A stretch of 20,621 nucleotides of DNA from a virus. This document shows positions 5,266 to 12,768 of the stretch, piece after piece. The position numbers were made by a program, and so were the translations under genes. Position 1 is the stretch's first letter, and every line of letters begins with the position of its first letter. The notes under the pieces are model-generated. The model made no database searches and was not told where the DNA came from. It saw only the letters and a list, made by a program, of their open reading frames with translations. The stretch covers positions 1-20,621 of IMG/VR virus record IMGVR_UViG_3300042881_003381; one strand, given 5' to 3'.

Positions 5266-5374
5266 CATTGCCCACTTGAATGCCCAGAGCGCGGGGATTT
5301 TCTTGCTTTCAATGTTGGCCATAGTGGTGATAACAATCATCATAGATATACGAAAAGAGAATGACAAAAACTAA
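5243..5374 (+). CDS. 43-aa single-span membrane protein between TerS and TerL; holin candidate
   Basis: The ATG at 5243 has GGAGGTGAAAG before it and lies inside the end of terS; the stop at 5374 lies 14 nt into terL. The protein has a polar N-terminus (MKQDWINSIAHLNAQ), one hydrophobic helix (AGIFLLSMLAIVVITIII) and a charged tail (DIRKENDKN), so N-out/C-in or the reverse is possible. In T7 the holin gene 17.5 also sits next to the terminase genes. It is shorter than most holins, no endolysin is visible in the window, and it may instead have another membrane role. Confidence 0.55.
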   Translation: MKQDWINSIAHLNAQSAGIFLLSMLAIVVITIIIDIRKENDKN

Positions 5375-6920
5375 AGAGCGCAGCCAAAAACAAACCCCAT
5401 CTACCGGGCTGAATTTAGATTTCTCCAGGTCTCCAGCGGTCTGGGGGTTCTTGCAGTCTAATGCGTTTGTCCGTGGTCTGATGGGGCCGGTGGGCTCGGG
5501 TAAGAGCTACGCCTGTGCAGCTGAGATAATGATGCGAGCTGTACAGCAAAAGCCCAGCCCCGTGGATGGCATCAGATATACCCGGTTTGTGATCGTGCGT
5601 AACAGCTACCCGGAGCTGAAGACCACCACAATCAAGACCTGGCAAGACCTGTTCCCAGAGAACACCTTTGGCCCGATGCTGTGGACACCGCCGATTACCC
5701 ACCACATACGCCTGCCATCGAGAGAGGGCGCGTCTGGGATCGACTGCGAGGTGATCTTCCTGGCCCTAGACCAGCCAAAGGATGTGCGTAAGCTCCTCTC
5801 CCTTGAGCTCACGGGTGCGTGGGTCAACGAGGCCCGAGAGCTGCCCAAGGCCGTAATCGATGGTCTCACCCACCGGGTTGGCCGCTATCCCACCAAGCGA
5901 GACGGTGGTGCCACCTGGCACGGTATCTGGTTAGATACGAACCCGATGGATGATGACCATTGGTACTTCAGGATGGCCGAGAAAGAAAAGATGACCGGCG
6001 CATATGCGTGGAAGTTTTACAGACAACCAGGCGGGGTGATCGAGGTATCTCCAGGTGACCTACCAGAGAATCCAGAAGCCAACGATCACATCTTCTCTTC
6101 TGGTCGGTGGTGGAAGTTAAATCCGAAAGCAGAAAATATCTCTAACCTACCGCCTGGCTACTACCAGCAAATGCTGCTGGGCAAGAACCTGGATTGGATT
6201 CGGTGCTACGCCGAGGGGCAATACACCTACGTCCAAGAGGGCAAGCCCGTCTGGTCTGAGTACGATGACAACCTGATGAGCGGCGAGGTGGACTACGATC
6301 CAAGCATACCGCTACAGGTTGGCCTAGACTTTGGTCTTACGCCAGCTGCGGTCATAGGTCAGCGGCTCGCTAACGGGCGTTGGATAGTTCTGCATGAGAT
6401 TGTGACTTTTGATATGGGCCTGGAGCGGTTCGGCCAGCAGCTCCTGGCTGAGTTGAATGCGCGGTTTCCAAAGGCGCAGCTCATGGTCTGGGGTGACCCC
6501 GCCGGTATGCAGAGGGACGCGATCTACGAGGTCACCGCTTTTGACCACCTGAGAACCCTGGGGCTGCGAGCTCAACCCACGCCATCTAACGACTTCAAGG
6601 TCAGGCGTGAGGCAGGTGCCGCCCCGATGCAACGTCTCATAAACGGCAAACCTGGATTGATTGTCAATACGCAATGCAAGCTCCTCCGAAAATCGTTAGC
6701 CGGTGGATATCATTTTAAACGGGTATCCGTTGGAGCTGGCCAGGAAAGATTCAGAGATAGCCCAAATAAAAACGAGCACTCCCACGTTGGTGACGCATTC
6801 GGATACCTTCTACTCGGTGGCGGCGAACATAGGCGTATGACCAAGAGTGCATTTGCCCAAAACACACAGATAGCCCAAACGGTGGTCAATGCCGACTTTG
6901 ATGTCTTTACAACTCGCTGA
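5361..6920 (+). CDS. terL: Terminase large subunit (ATPase and nuclease)
   Basis: This is the motor that pumps DNA through the portal and cuts it. The 519-aa protein has a Walker A motif GPVGSGKS at 42-49, a Walker-B-like block ELTGAWVNEARE with Glu157, and the RNase-H-like nuclease acidic residues Asp323 (GLDFG), Asp379 (WGDPAG) and Asp478 (HVGDAFGY). Length and order fit the podovirus TerL group. It overlaps the 43-aa membrane gene at its start and the GNAT-like gene at its end. The ribosome site is weak (AAGAGA), suggesting coupling to the upstream reading frame. Confidence 0.95.
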   Translation: MTKTKERSQKQTPSTGLNLDFSRSPAVWGFLQSNAFVRGLMGPVGSGKSYACAAEIMMRAVQQKPSPVDGIRYTRFVIVRNSYPELKTTTIKTWQDLFPENTFGPMLWTPPITHHIRLPSREGASGIDCEVIFLALDQPKDVRKLLSLELTGAWVNEARELPKAVIDGLTHRVGRYPTKRDGGATWHGIWLDTNPMDDDHWYFRMAEKEKMTGAYAWKFYRQPGGVIEVSPGDLPENPEANDHIFSSGRWWKLNPKAENISNLPPGYYQQMLLGKNLDWIRCYAEGQYTYVQEGKPVWSEYDDNLMSGEVDYDPSIPLQVGLDFGLTPAAVIGQRLANGRWIVLHEIVTFDMGLERFGQQLLAELNARFPKAQLMVWGDPAGMQRDAIYEVTAFDHLRTLGLRAQPTPSNDFKVRREAGAAPMQRLINGKPGLIVNTQCKLLRKSLAGGYHFKRVSVGAGQERFRDSPNKNEHSHVGDAFGYLLLGGGEHRRMTKSAFAQNTQIAQTVVNADFDVFTTR

Positions 6921-7386
6921 GAAACTCAACGACAACCGCAGAAGAACGGGCCTGTTCTTTATGCCCTTTCACAAAAACCACGCCGCCAGGATAGATATCA
7001 AATCCGAGGAGGTGCTGGTTGTGGCCAACCGAGAGGAGGCCATCGATGTCTTTGATCAACAGGAACAGATGGGCGCAGCTGTTACCGCTTTTGTCTACAA
7101 CCAGCCAGCAGCTATCTTTGGTTTCGTTTCAATCTGGAAGGGCGTTGCCGAGGCGTGGCTAGTGGCAGATGACGTTATGAGATCAATGCCGGTTACGTTT
7201 ACTAAGAGCGCAAAGCAGGTATTAGATATCTCTGCGATATCTATGGGATTGCATCGAACACAGATAACCGTTAGATCTACGGATACACGGGCGTACAAAT
7301 GGGCATCAGCGGTTGGATTCAAGGAAGAGTGTCTGATGCAAAAGTACGGAACGGATGGCGTAGATTACTTTTTAATGGCGAGGTAA
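6889..7386 (+). CDS. GNAT-acetyltransferase-fold protein, T7 gp13-like candidate
   Basis: The 165-aa protein shows the GNAT order: an N-terminal strand-helix, then GFVSIWKGVAEAWLVADD (central strands), a helix with residues FTKSAKQVLDIS, and a C-terminal TDTRAYKWASAVGFKEE, where R-A-x-K-W-A-x-x-x-G-F-K is the usual acetyl-CoA-domain end. A clear Q/R-x-x-G-x-G/A pyrophosphate loop is not seen, so it may be non-catalytic. T7 internal protein gp13 has this fold, and a GNAT-like gene near terminase and portal is frequent in podoviruses. ATG 6901 is an alternative start; 6889 has GGTGG before it. It overlaps terL by 32 nt. Confidence 0.6.
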   Translation: MPTLMSLQLAEKLNDNRRRTGLFFMPFHKNHAARIDIKSEEVLVVANREEAIDVFDQQEQMGAAVTAFVYNQPAAIFGFVSIWKGVAEAWLVADDVMRSMPVTFTKSAKQVLDISAISMGLHRTQITVRSTDTRAYKWASAVGFKEECLMQKYGTDGVDYFLMAR

Positions 7387-7389
7387 AGC

Positions 7390-7632
7390 ATGAGCGGGAT
7401 GTTTAAAAAACCAGACACCAGCGCACAAGAGAGGGCTATCGAAGAGACACGCAAAGAAAATGCGCGTCTCAAGATACAGGCTGAAGAAGAGCGCAGAGAA
7501 CTTGGCGAGCAGGCCGCATCAAAGCGTATGGCCAGGTTGCGTGGTGGGTCGCGGATGTTGTTGTCGGCTGCTCGGGTCTCCCCAGAGCAGGGAATACAAA
7601 CTTTAGGATCATCTAATGCGGAGGTAGCTTAA
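7390..7632 (+). CDS. 80-aa coiled-coil micro-protein, paralogue 1
   Basis: A charged helix (SAQERAIEETRKENARLKIQ and on) is followed by a compact basic module RLRGGSRMLLS, then RVSPEQGIQTLG. The next gene has the same organisation, so the two are probably a tandem duplication. GAGGTAAAGC precedes the ATG. R-G-x-x-x-L-L motifs followed by a TLG end recur in small head-associated proteins next to phage portals; no defined function is known to me. Confidence 0.65.
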   Translation: MSGMFKKPDTSAQERAIEETRKENARLKIQAEEERRELGEQAASKRMARLRGGSRMLLSAARVSPEQGIQTLGSSNAEVA

Positions 7633-7634
7633 TC

Positions 7635-7883
7635 ATGGGTGGAACGGTTAGAAAACTTACAGGCGAAGATAAAGTGCGAAAAGCTATGGAGGAAGCCTCG
7701 CGACAAGCTGCCGCTGAACAAGCACAAGCTGCAAAATTAAAATCAACGTCTGCTGGGGTCGAAGAAGATCGAGCAGCTCGCCGTAGAGCTCGCCGTGGTG
7801 GAAGGGCTTTGTTATCTGAAGAGCGTCTATCACCGGAAGCTGGTGTTGGCCAATCAACTCTGGGCGCAGGCCCAATGGCATAA
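7635..7883 (+). CDS. 82-aa coiled-coil micro-protein, paralogue 2
   Basis: The N-terminal helix is charged and Ala/Gln-rich (KAMEEASRQAAAEQAQAAK), followed by RRARRGGRALLS and RLSPEAGVGQSTLG. The motif R-x-x-x-G-R-x-LLS-x-x-R-x-SPE-x-G...TLG aligns with the preceding gene while the helices differ. The GGAGGTAGC ribosome site is built into the end of the upstream gene. Presumed minor virion or assembly factor, by position only. Confidence 0.65.
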   Translation: MGGTVRKLTGEDKVRKAMEEASRQAAAEQAQAAKLKSTSAGVEEDRAARRRARRGGRALLSEERLSPEAGVGQSTLGAGPMA

Positions 7884-7891
7884 GGACAATC

Positions 7892-8047
7892 ATGGATAAA
7901 AAAGACAAGATGCAAAAGAAAGTGGCCAAGGTCATGCGCGAGTACAAATCAGGAACCTTGCACTCTGGAAAAGGTGGCCCGGTAGTTAAGAGCCAAAAGC
8001 AGGCCGTGGCAATTGCAATGTCTCAAGCAGGGATGGCCAAGAAATGA
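7892..8047 (+). CDS. 51-aa DUF6496-like micro-protein
   Basis: The pattern KVAKVMREYKSGTLHSGKG, then PVVKSQKQAVAIAMSQAG matches the short DUF6496-like domain as I know it (K-V-M-x-E-x-K-x-G-x-L-x-S, then R/K-Q-A-x-A-I-A-x-S-x-A). The family occurs in phages and bacteria without a known role. ATG 7892 has AAGGACAATC before it. The stop overlaps the next start (ATGA). Confidence 0.7.
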   Translation: MDKKDKMQKKVAKVMREYKSGTLHSGKGGPVVKSQKQAVAIAMSQAGMAKK

Positions 8048-8196
8048 AGCCCGGACTATATGCCAACATCCATAAAAAGCGTGAGCGGATAGCCGAGGGC
8101 TCTGGCGAGAAGATGCGTAAGCCTGGCGCACCAGGCGCACCAACTGCCGATGCATTTAAGAAGGCAGCTAAAACCGCAATGAAGCCCAAGAAATAA
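8044..8196 (+). CDS. 50-aa basic phage micro-protein (LYANIHKKR/GSGEKMRKPG type)
   Basis: The sequence LYANIHKKRERIAEGSGEK, then MRKPGAPGAPTADAFKKAAK is a recurrent small phage protein. It is very basic (many Lys/Arg) and Gly/Pro-rich in the middle, so it may bind DNA or the capsid interior. It is joined by ATGA to the gene before and by TAATG to the gene after. Function unknown. Confidence 0.7.
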   Translation: MKPGLYANIHKKRERIAEGSGEKMRKPGAPGAPTADAFKKAAKTAMKPKK

Positions 8197-8780
8197 TGGC
8201 AATTATTGTTCAGCGAGAATCTGACAATACAAAGTCAATATTTGTTACGTCAACATTTATTGATAAAGATGGCAATCAAACTGTTGCTGGGTCAGAAAAG
8301 CCATTTGTAGTTGCTGACATTAACCATGTCAGGCTGCACGAAGGCCGAGCCTTTTATGCTTACTACTTAAATGGTGACGCAAATCAACTGGCTGACGATG
8401 CGTCTATTGACATTGCTGTTGCCTGGGCTGCTGGCAAATATCCTCACCTGGTGTTTGATGTTAACTGTGGTGGGGATGCGGAATTCACTATTTACGAAAA
8501 CGCAACGGTAACTGGTGGCACATCGTTTACAGCCATCAATCGTTATAGATCATCAGCCAATACGAGCTCAAGCGCAATACTAATCAACCCAACAGTCACT
8601 ACTACCGGAACGGCTTTGACCGGAGAGTTCCTTGCCGGTGGGTCTGGCGGTCAGGCCGGTGGAGCCGCTGCATTTTCGTTTCAATATGTTTTAGCACCCC
8701 TGACAACTTATTTATTTAGGTTAACAAACAGAAGTGGCCAAGCGCACATGGCTCATTTGATGATTGAGTGGTACGAATAA
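8196..8780 (+). CDS. Beta-rich virion protein, decoration- or fibre-like, 194 aa
   Basis: The protein is Thr/Ser/Gly/Ala-rich, with regular strands: FTIYENATVTGGTSFTAINR, then ILINPTVTTTGTALTG, a Gly-rich loop (AGGSGGQAGGAAAF), and LAPLTTYLFRLTNRSGQ ending in HLMIEWYE. The N-R-x-R, P-T-V-T-x-x-G-T and Y-L-x-R-L-x-N features match a phage structural family that I know only as 'virion protein', found beside portal or terminase genes. A capsid-surface or fibre role is probable. Base composition is more AT-rich than in its neighbours. Confidence 0.6.
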   Translation: MAIIVQRESDNTKSIFVTSTFIDKDGNQTVAGSEKPFVVADINHVRLHEGRAFYAYYLNGDANQLADDASIDIAVAWAAGKYPHLVFDVNCGGDAEFTIYENATVTGGTSFTAINRYRSSANTSSSAILINPTVTTTGTALTGEFLAGGSGGQAGGAAAFSFQYVLAPLTTYLFRLTNRSGQAHMAHLMIEWYE

Positions 8781-9052
8781 TGGTTCAGAAAAAATATCAA
8801 AACCCAGAAGGTGGACTAAATGAAGCAGGCCGCAAATACTTCAAAAACAAAGAAGGCAGCAACCTCAAATCCCCGGTCAAGTCTGGAACGAACCCGAGGC
8901 GCGTTAGCTTTGCTGCGAGATTTGGTGGAATGGCTGGGCCTCTCACGGACGAAAAAGGTAGACCCACCCGCCTCAAGCTCGCCCTCAAAGCGTGGGGTTT
9001 CGGCAGCAAAGAAGCGGCCCGTAATTTCGCGCAAAGGCACAAAAAGGACTAA
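8780..9052 (+). CDS. 90-aa DUF6321-like protein
   Basis: Order of motifs: GGLNEAGRKYFKNKEGSNLK, PVKSGTNPRRVSFAARFGGM, then GRPTRLKLALKAWGF. This G-L-x-x-x-G-R...G-S-N-L-K-x-P-V...R-R-x-S-F-x-x-R-x-x-G-M...P-T-R-x-x-x-A-L pattern is that of DUF6321 as I recall it, common in phages and without a known role. The start at 8780 (TAATG overlap) is preferred; an upstream reading from 8768 lies inside the previous gene. Confidence 0.7.
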   Translation: MVQKKYQNPEGGLNEAGRKYFKNKEGSNLKSPVKSGTNPRRVSFAARFGGMAGPLTDEKGRPTRLKLALKAWGFGSKEAARNFAQRHKKD

Positions 9053-9057
9053 ACAAA

Positions 9058-10635
9058 ATGGCTGAAATGATGAGACTATCGCCAGAGGATGTGCTCAAGC
9101 GGCACGACATGGCGTTACGAAAGAAGGATGATTTCCGCGACCTCTATGAGGATGCCTACGAGTTTGCGCTCCCACAGCGCAACCTCTATGACGGGTACTA
9201 CGAGGGCAAAGTTGGCGGCGCAAAGAAAATGAATCGGGTGTTTGATTCCACGGCGATCAACTCCACCCAGCGATTTGCTAACCGCCTGCAATCAGGAATC
9301 TTCCCACCGCAACGTAAGTGGGCAAGGCTTGAGCCAGGCGCAGACATTCCAGATGATCGCAGGGGCGAGGCGCAAGCTGCGCTCGACATCTACACCGAGA
9401 AATTATTTGCCACGCTCAAGCAGTCAAACTTTGACATTGCTATGGGCGAGTTCTTGCTAGATCTCTCTATTGGCACAGCCGTAATGATGGTGCAGCCTGG
9501 AGATGACGTTAACCCGCTAAACTTTGTGCCGGTGCCGCAATACCTTGTGGCGTTTGAAGAAGGCGCCAATGGCCAGGTGGACAACGTCTACCGCCGTATG
9601 CGAATCAAAGGCGAATCAATCCAGCGTCAATGGCGAGATGCCAAGATTGATGGCCAACTAAAGTTAAAGATTGAATCAAAGCCAACGGAAGACCTTGAAT
9701 TTGTAGAGGCCACGGTTTACGACAACCAGCGCGGTGACTACTGCTACCACGTTATCCAGAAAGAGACCAAGCAAGAGATTGTCTATCGCAGGCTAAAGAC
9801 TAGCCCCTGGGTGGTAAGCCGATACATGAAGGTGGCTGGCGAGATCTATGGGCGCGGCCCGGTAATAACCGCAATGCCAGACATTAAGACCTTAAATAAG
9901 GTCAAAGAGCTGGTGCTCAAAAATGCATCTCTATCAATTGCTGGTGTCTACACCGCAGCTGATGACGGCGTACTCAACCCGGCAACGATCAAGATTGTCC
10001 CAGGTGCCATTATTCCCGTGGCGCGTAATGGTGGGCCACAAGGTGAATCGCTCAAGGCTTTGCCGCGAGCTGGTGACTTCAACCTGTCGCAGCTGGTGAT
10101 CAACGACCTGGTGCAAAACATCAAGCGCATTTTGCTAGACGAATCCTTGCCACCGGACAATATGTCGGCCAGGTCAGCTACCGAGGTGGTTGAGCGGATG
10201 AAAGAGCTCTCGCAAAACCTGGGCTCTGCCTTTGGCCGGTTGATCAACGAGACCCTGATTCCCGTGGTCACTAAGATTCTTGAGGTTATGGACGAGCGCG
10301 GCATCATCACAATGCCCCTGCGGGTCAACGGCCTGGAGATTAAGGTATCTGCTGTAGCTCCGCTGGCAATGGCCCAGAACATGGAAGATGTCAGCAACAT
10401 TCTCCAGTACGCTCAGATTGCAGCCCAGGCTGGCCCAGAGGGTCAGATGGCAATCAAGGTTGGGGATATGCTCGACATGGTTGCTGAGAAGTTGGCCATT
10501 CCACAGTCGATCCGAATGACCAAGGCCGAGCGCGAGGCGAAGATGGCCGAGGCGCAAGAGATGGCCCAGCAGGCAGCTCAGATGGCCCAGGAGAACCCTG
10601 AGATGGTTGAGCAGATGGTTGGGGGCATGACCTGA
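9058..10635 (+). CDS. Portal (head-to-tail connector), T7 gp8-like
   Basis: Role: the dodecameric ring at one capsid vertex through which DNA enters and leaves, and the docking site for terminase and tail. The 525-aa protein has the podovirus connector N-terminus (KKDDFRDLYEDAYEFALPQR, then RVFDSTAINSTQRFANRLQS and GIFPPQRKWARLEPG), the WVVSRYMKVAGEIYGRGP block and a Met/Gln/Glu-rich C-terminal helix. T7 gp8 is 536 aa, close to this. AAGGA lies 9 nt before the ATG. The stop overlaps the next start (TGATG). Confidence 0.93.
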   Translation: MAEMMRLSPEDVLKRHDMALRKKDDFRDLYEDAYEFALPQRNLYDGYYEGKVGGAKKMNRVFDSTAINSTQRFANRLQSGIFPPQRKWARLEPGADIPDDRRGEAQAALDIYTEKLFATLKQSNFDIAMGEFLLDLSIGTAVMMVQPGDDVNPLNFVPVPQYLVAFEEGANGQVDNVYRRMRIKGESIQRQWRDAKIDGQLKLKIESKPTEDLEFVEATVYDNQRGDYCYHVIQKETKQEIVYRRLKTSPWVVSRYMKVAGEIYGRGPVITAMPDIKTLNKVKELVLKNASLSIAGVYTAADDGVLNPATIKIVPGAIIPVARNGGPQGESLKALPRAGDFNLSQLVINDLVQNIKRILLDESLPPDNMSARSATEVVERMKELSQNLGSAFGRLINETLIPVVTKILEVMDERGIITMPLRVNGLEIKVSAVAPLAMAQNMEDVSNILQYAQIAAQAGPEGQMAIKVGDMLDMVAEKLAIPQSIRMTKAEREAKMAEAQEMAQQAAQMAQENPEMVEQMVGGMT

Positions 10636-10898
10636 TGTCTGGCGGCTGGGAAGACCTAGAGGCCATACCAACAGATATCCGTGGAGCGCAGCAGGCGGTA
10701 GAAGATTTAAACAAACTCTGCCTGCGTGTACTCGGCTCAGAAGATGGCCAGAAATTGATGGGGTGGTTACGAGCTGCCCTACTAGAGCAGCCCGTTGCCG
10801 TGCCGGGCAGCGATCCCTCATTCGCTTTCTACCGTGAAGGGCAGAACAGCGTGGTGCGAGACTTAGAAGCACGGATCAAAAAGGCAAGGAGCCTGTAA
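10635..10898 (+). CDS. Bbp19-like protein, 87 aa
   Basis: The run LCLRVLGSEDGQKLMGWLRA, then YREGQNSVVRDLEARIK matches small proteins named after Bbp19 of Bordetella phage BPP-1, found between portal and scaffold. Helical throughout; a role in head assembly is assumed from position. It is coupled to the portal (TGATG) and to the scaffold (adjacent TAA-ATG). Confidence 0.75.
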   Translation: MSGGWEDLEAIPTDIRGAQQAVEDLNKLCLRVLGSEDGQKLMGWLRAALLEQPVAVPGSDPSFAFYREGQNSVVRDLEARIKKARSL

Positions 10899-11681
10899 AT
10901 GGAAACGCAAGCAAACGAGCCCAGCGGCGAAAGCCAAGAAGCTGGCCTACTCGATTCGGTATCAATTACTGAAGACCAAGGCCAGCAGGCAAGCCCAAGC
11001 AGTTCAGACATCGAGCACCGCGAGGAGCAAGATGACGATACACCACTAGAGCGTCCAGATTGGTGGCCAGAGAACTTCTGGAAAAGGGACGATTCCTCAC
11101 CCGACCTGGAGGGCATAGCCAAGAGCTGGCAAGACCTGCGAAAGCAGATAGCTCAAGGCAAGCACAAACCGCCAGCTGACGGCAAATACGACACCTCGGT
11201 CTTTGGGGATATCCCAGAAGATGACCCGGTGCGTGGCCACGTTATGGGGTGGGCTAAAGAATATGGGATATCTCAAGCAGCTCTAGACAAGCTGGTTGGC
11301 GATGTTGTGGCCATGAACGGCGAGCAGGCGCAGCAGGTATCTCGCACCATCGAAGAAGAGCGCAAGGCCCTTGGCCCTAACGCAGATGCAATCATCAAGG
11401 GCATGGGCGATTGGGGTGCTGGCCTGGTTCGCAAGGGAATTCTCAGCAAGGATGACTTTGAGGAATTCAAGGTCATGGGCGGCACAGCTGCTGGGGTGCG
11501 TGTATTTATGAAGATACGAGAGACCTACGAGGGGATGAAGATTCCTTTGCAGTCTGCTCCGGTTGAGGGTTCTGCCAGCAAGGACGAGCTCTACGCAATG
11601 GTGGCCGATCCAAAGTACAAGACAGACCCATCCTATCGGTCAAAGGTCGAGCGGATGTTTGCATCGACTTTCGGTAACTAA
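10899..11681 (+). CDS. Capsid scaffolding protein, T7 gp9-like
   Basis: The 260-aa protein is acidic and mostly helical, with a disordered N-terminus rich in Glu, Gln, Asp and Ser, a RPDWWPENFWKRDD block (common at this point in phage scaffolds: 'P..WPE.FW'), and a C-terminus with charged helices. It sits between portal and major capsid, as scaffolds do, and is expected to guide capsid assembly and then leave. The stop at 11681 is followed by a terminator. Confidence 0.82.
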   Translation: METQANEPSGESQEAGLLDSVSITEDQGQQASPSSSDIEHREEQDDDTPLERPDWWPENFWKRDDSSPDLEGIAKSWQDLRKQIAQGKHKPPADGKYDTSVFGDIPEDDPVRGHVMGWAKEYGISQAALDKLVGDVVAMNGEQAQQVSRTIEEERKALGPNADAIIKGMGDWGAGLVRKGILSKDDFEEFKVMGGTAAGVRVFMKIRETYEGMKIPLQSAPVEGSASKDELYAMVADPKYKTDPSYRSKVERMFASTFGN

Positions 11682-11690
11682 TCCTCCTCA

Positions 11691-11706
11691 CTCTCCGCAA
11701 GGAGAG
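11691..11706 (+). other. Six-bp hairpin with GCAA tetraloop
   Basis: CTCTCC-GCAA-GGAGAG is a perfect stem with a GNRA tetraloop, directly after the scaffold stop and 9 nt before the terminator stem. It may stabilise the 3' end of the upstream mRNA. Confidence 0.55.
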
Positions 11707-11714
11707 GCTTGAAC

Positions 11715-11744
11715 GCCACCGGCTAACCACCGGTGGCTTTTTTT
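11715..11744 (+). terminator. Intrinsic terminator between scaffold and capsid
   Basis: GCCACCGG (11715-11722) pairs perfectly with CCGGTGGC (11730-11737) around a 7-nt loop, followed at once by seven T (11738-11744). It should stop part of the transcription from the portal-scaffold operon before the capsid gene. Confidence 0.9.
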
Positions 11745-11914
11745 CTTGCATTTTATTTTTAGAACCGTTAGATATTCGTTTAAGGCCAATCGATATCCAT
11801 CGACCCTTACCGCAGCGGATGCTGACGAGCGGCTAGCGTAACTAGCAAGCAAGAGGCCCAGAACACCGGCTAACCGAAGCGACTAAACCTTTTTAACTTT
11901 CTTGGAGATTTCAA
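11745..11914 (+). promoter_or_regulatory. Capsid gene leader with a candidate promoter
   Basis: No gene is seen in this 170-nt leader. TTGCAT (11746-11751), 17 nt and TAGATA (11769-11774) is a weak promoter candidate just behind the terminator. The 12-mer CACCGGCTAACC at 11864-11875 repeats the one in the terminator stem-loop at 11717-11728. GCTAG/CTAGC (11832-11836, 11842-11846) can form a small hairpin. TTGGAGA precedes the capsid ATG. Confidence 0.4.
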
Positions 11915-12757
11915 ATGGCGATTTCATTATCAAACGCCTTTGTAACCCTCTTTGACGCTGAAGTTAAGCAAGCCTACCAGGGTAAAGCAATGCTGGTTGG
12001 TGCGGTTCGTCAGCGCAGGGGTGTCGAAGGCTCAACTGTAAAATTCCCTAAAGTCGGCAAGGGCGTGGCCACCGTGCGCGTTCCCCAATCCGATGTTAGC
12101 CCATTAAACGTAGCGTTCTCTAACGTCACCTGCACGCTGACTGATTACAATGCCGCTGAGTACAGCGACATCTTCAATCAGGCTAAAGTTAACTTTGACG
12201 AGCGTTCCGAGCTTGTCCAGGTGGTTGGTTCCGCTATTGGCCGCCGTCAAGACCAAATCGTTTTGGATGCACTCGCAGGTTCGAGCACAAGCTTGATCGT
12301 GACCGAAGACGAAGGTGGCACCAACACCGGTCTGAACGTGGCTAAACTGCGTGCTGCTAAGAAATTGCTGGATAAGGGCAACGTCCCAATGGACAACCGC
12401 CACATGATCATCCACGCAAACTCTTTGGCATCGTTGTTAAGCGAGACCTCGGTAACCAGCGCAGATTTCAATACCGTCCGCGCCCTGGTATCTGGTGAGC
12501 TCAACACATTCCTCGGCTTTACTTTCCACACAATCGGTGACCGTACCGAGGGTGGTCTTCCCGTTGCATCGTCTGAGCGCAAGCTGTGGGCTTTCCACCG
12601 TGACGCAATCGGCTATGCAGAGGGTATCGCTCCTCGCACGGAAATCAATTACATCCCTGAGAAGACCAGCTTTTTGGTCAACGCAGTATTCTCAGCCGGT
12701 GCGATTGCCATCGATGCCGAAGGTATTGTCGAAGTCCAAACCACCGATTCGGTATAA
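11915..12757 (+). CDS. Major capsid protein
   Basis: The 280-aa protein builds the icosahedral shell. Position after the scaffold, its own leader, and the sequence support the call: FVTLFDAEVKQAYQGKAMLV at the start, the KFPKVGKG loop, then DYNAAEYSDIFNQAKVNFDE and VQVVGSAIGRRQDQIVLDAL (the long spine helix region), and a C-terminal FSAGAIAIDAEGIVEVQT. It resembles podovirus capsid proteins of the HK97 fold; it is shorter than T7 gp10A (345 aa), so insertion loops are probably lacking. The strong ribosome site and separate leader fit a highly made protein. Confidence 0.88.
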   Translation: MAISLSNAFVTLFDAEVKQAYQGKAMLVGAVRQRRGVEGSTVKFPKVGKGVATVRVPQSDVSPLNVAFSNVTCTLTDYNAAEYSDIFNQAKVNFDERSELVQVVGSAIGRRQDQIVLDALAGSSTSLIVTEDEGGTNTGLNVAKLRAAKKLLDKGNVPMDNRHMIIHANSLASLLSETSVTSADFNTVRALVSGELNTFLGFTFHTIGDRTEGGLPVASSERKLWAFHRDAIGYAEGIAPRTEINYIPEKTSFLVNAVFSAGAIAIDAEGIVEVQTTDSV

Positions 12758-12768
12758 GGAGAACGACA

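Noticed and set aside
10174-10872. 232-codon open frame on the minus strand
   Set aside because: Antisense to portal and Bbp19-like genes; Leu/His/Arg-rich product without recognisable domains.
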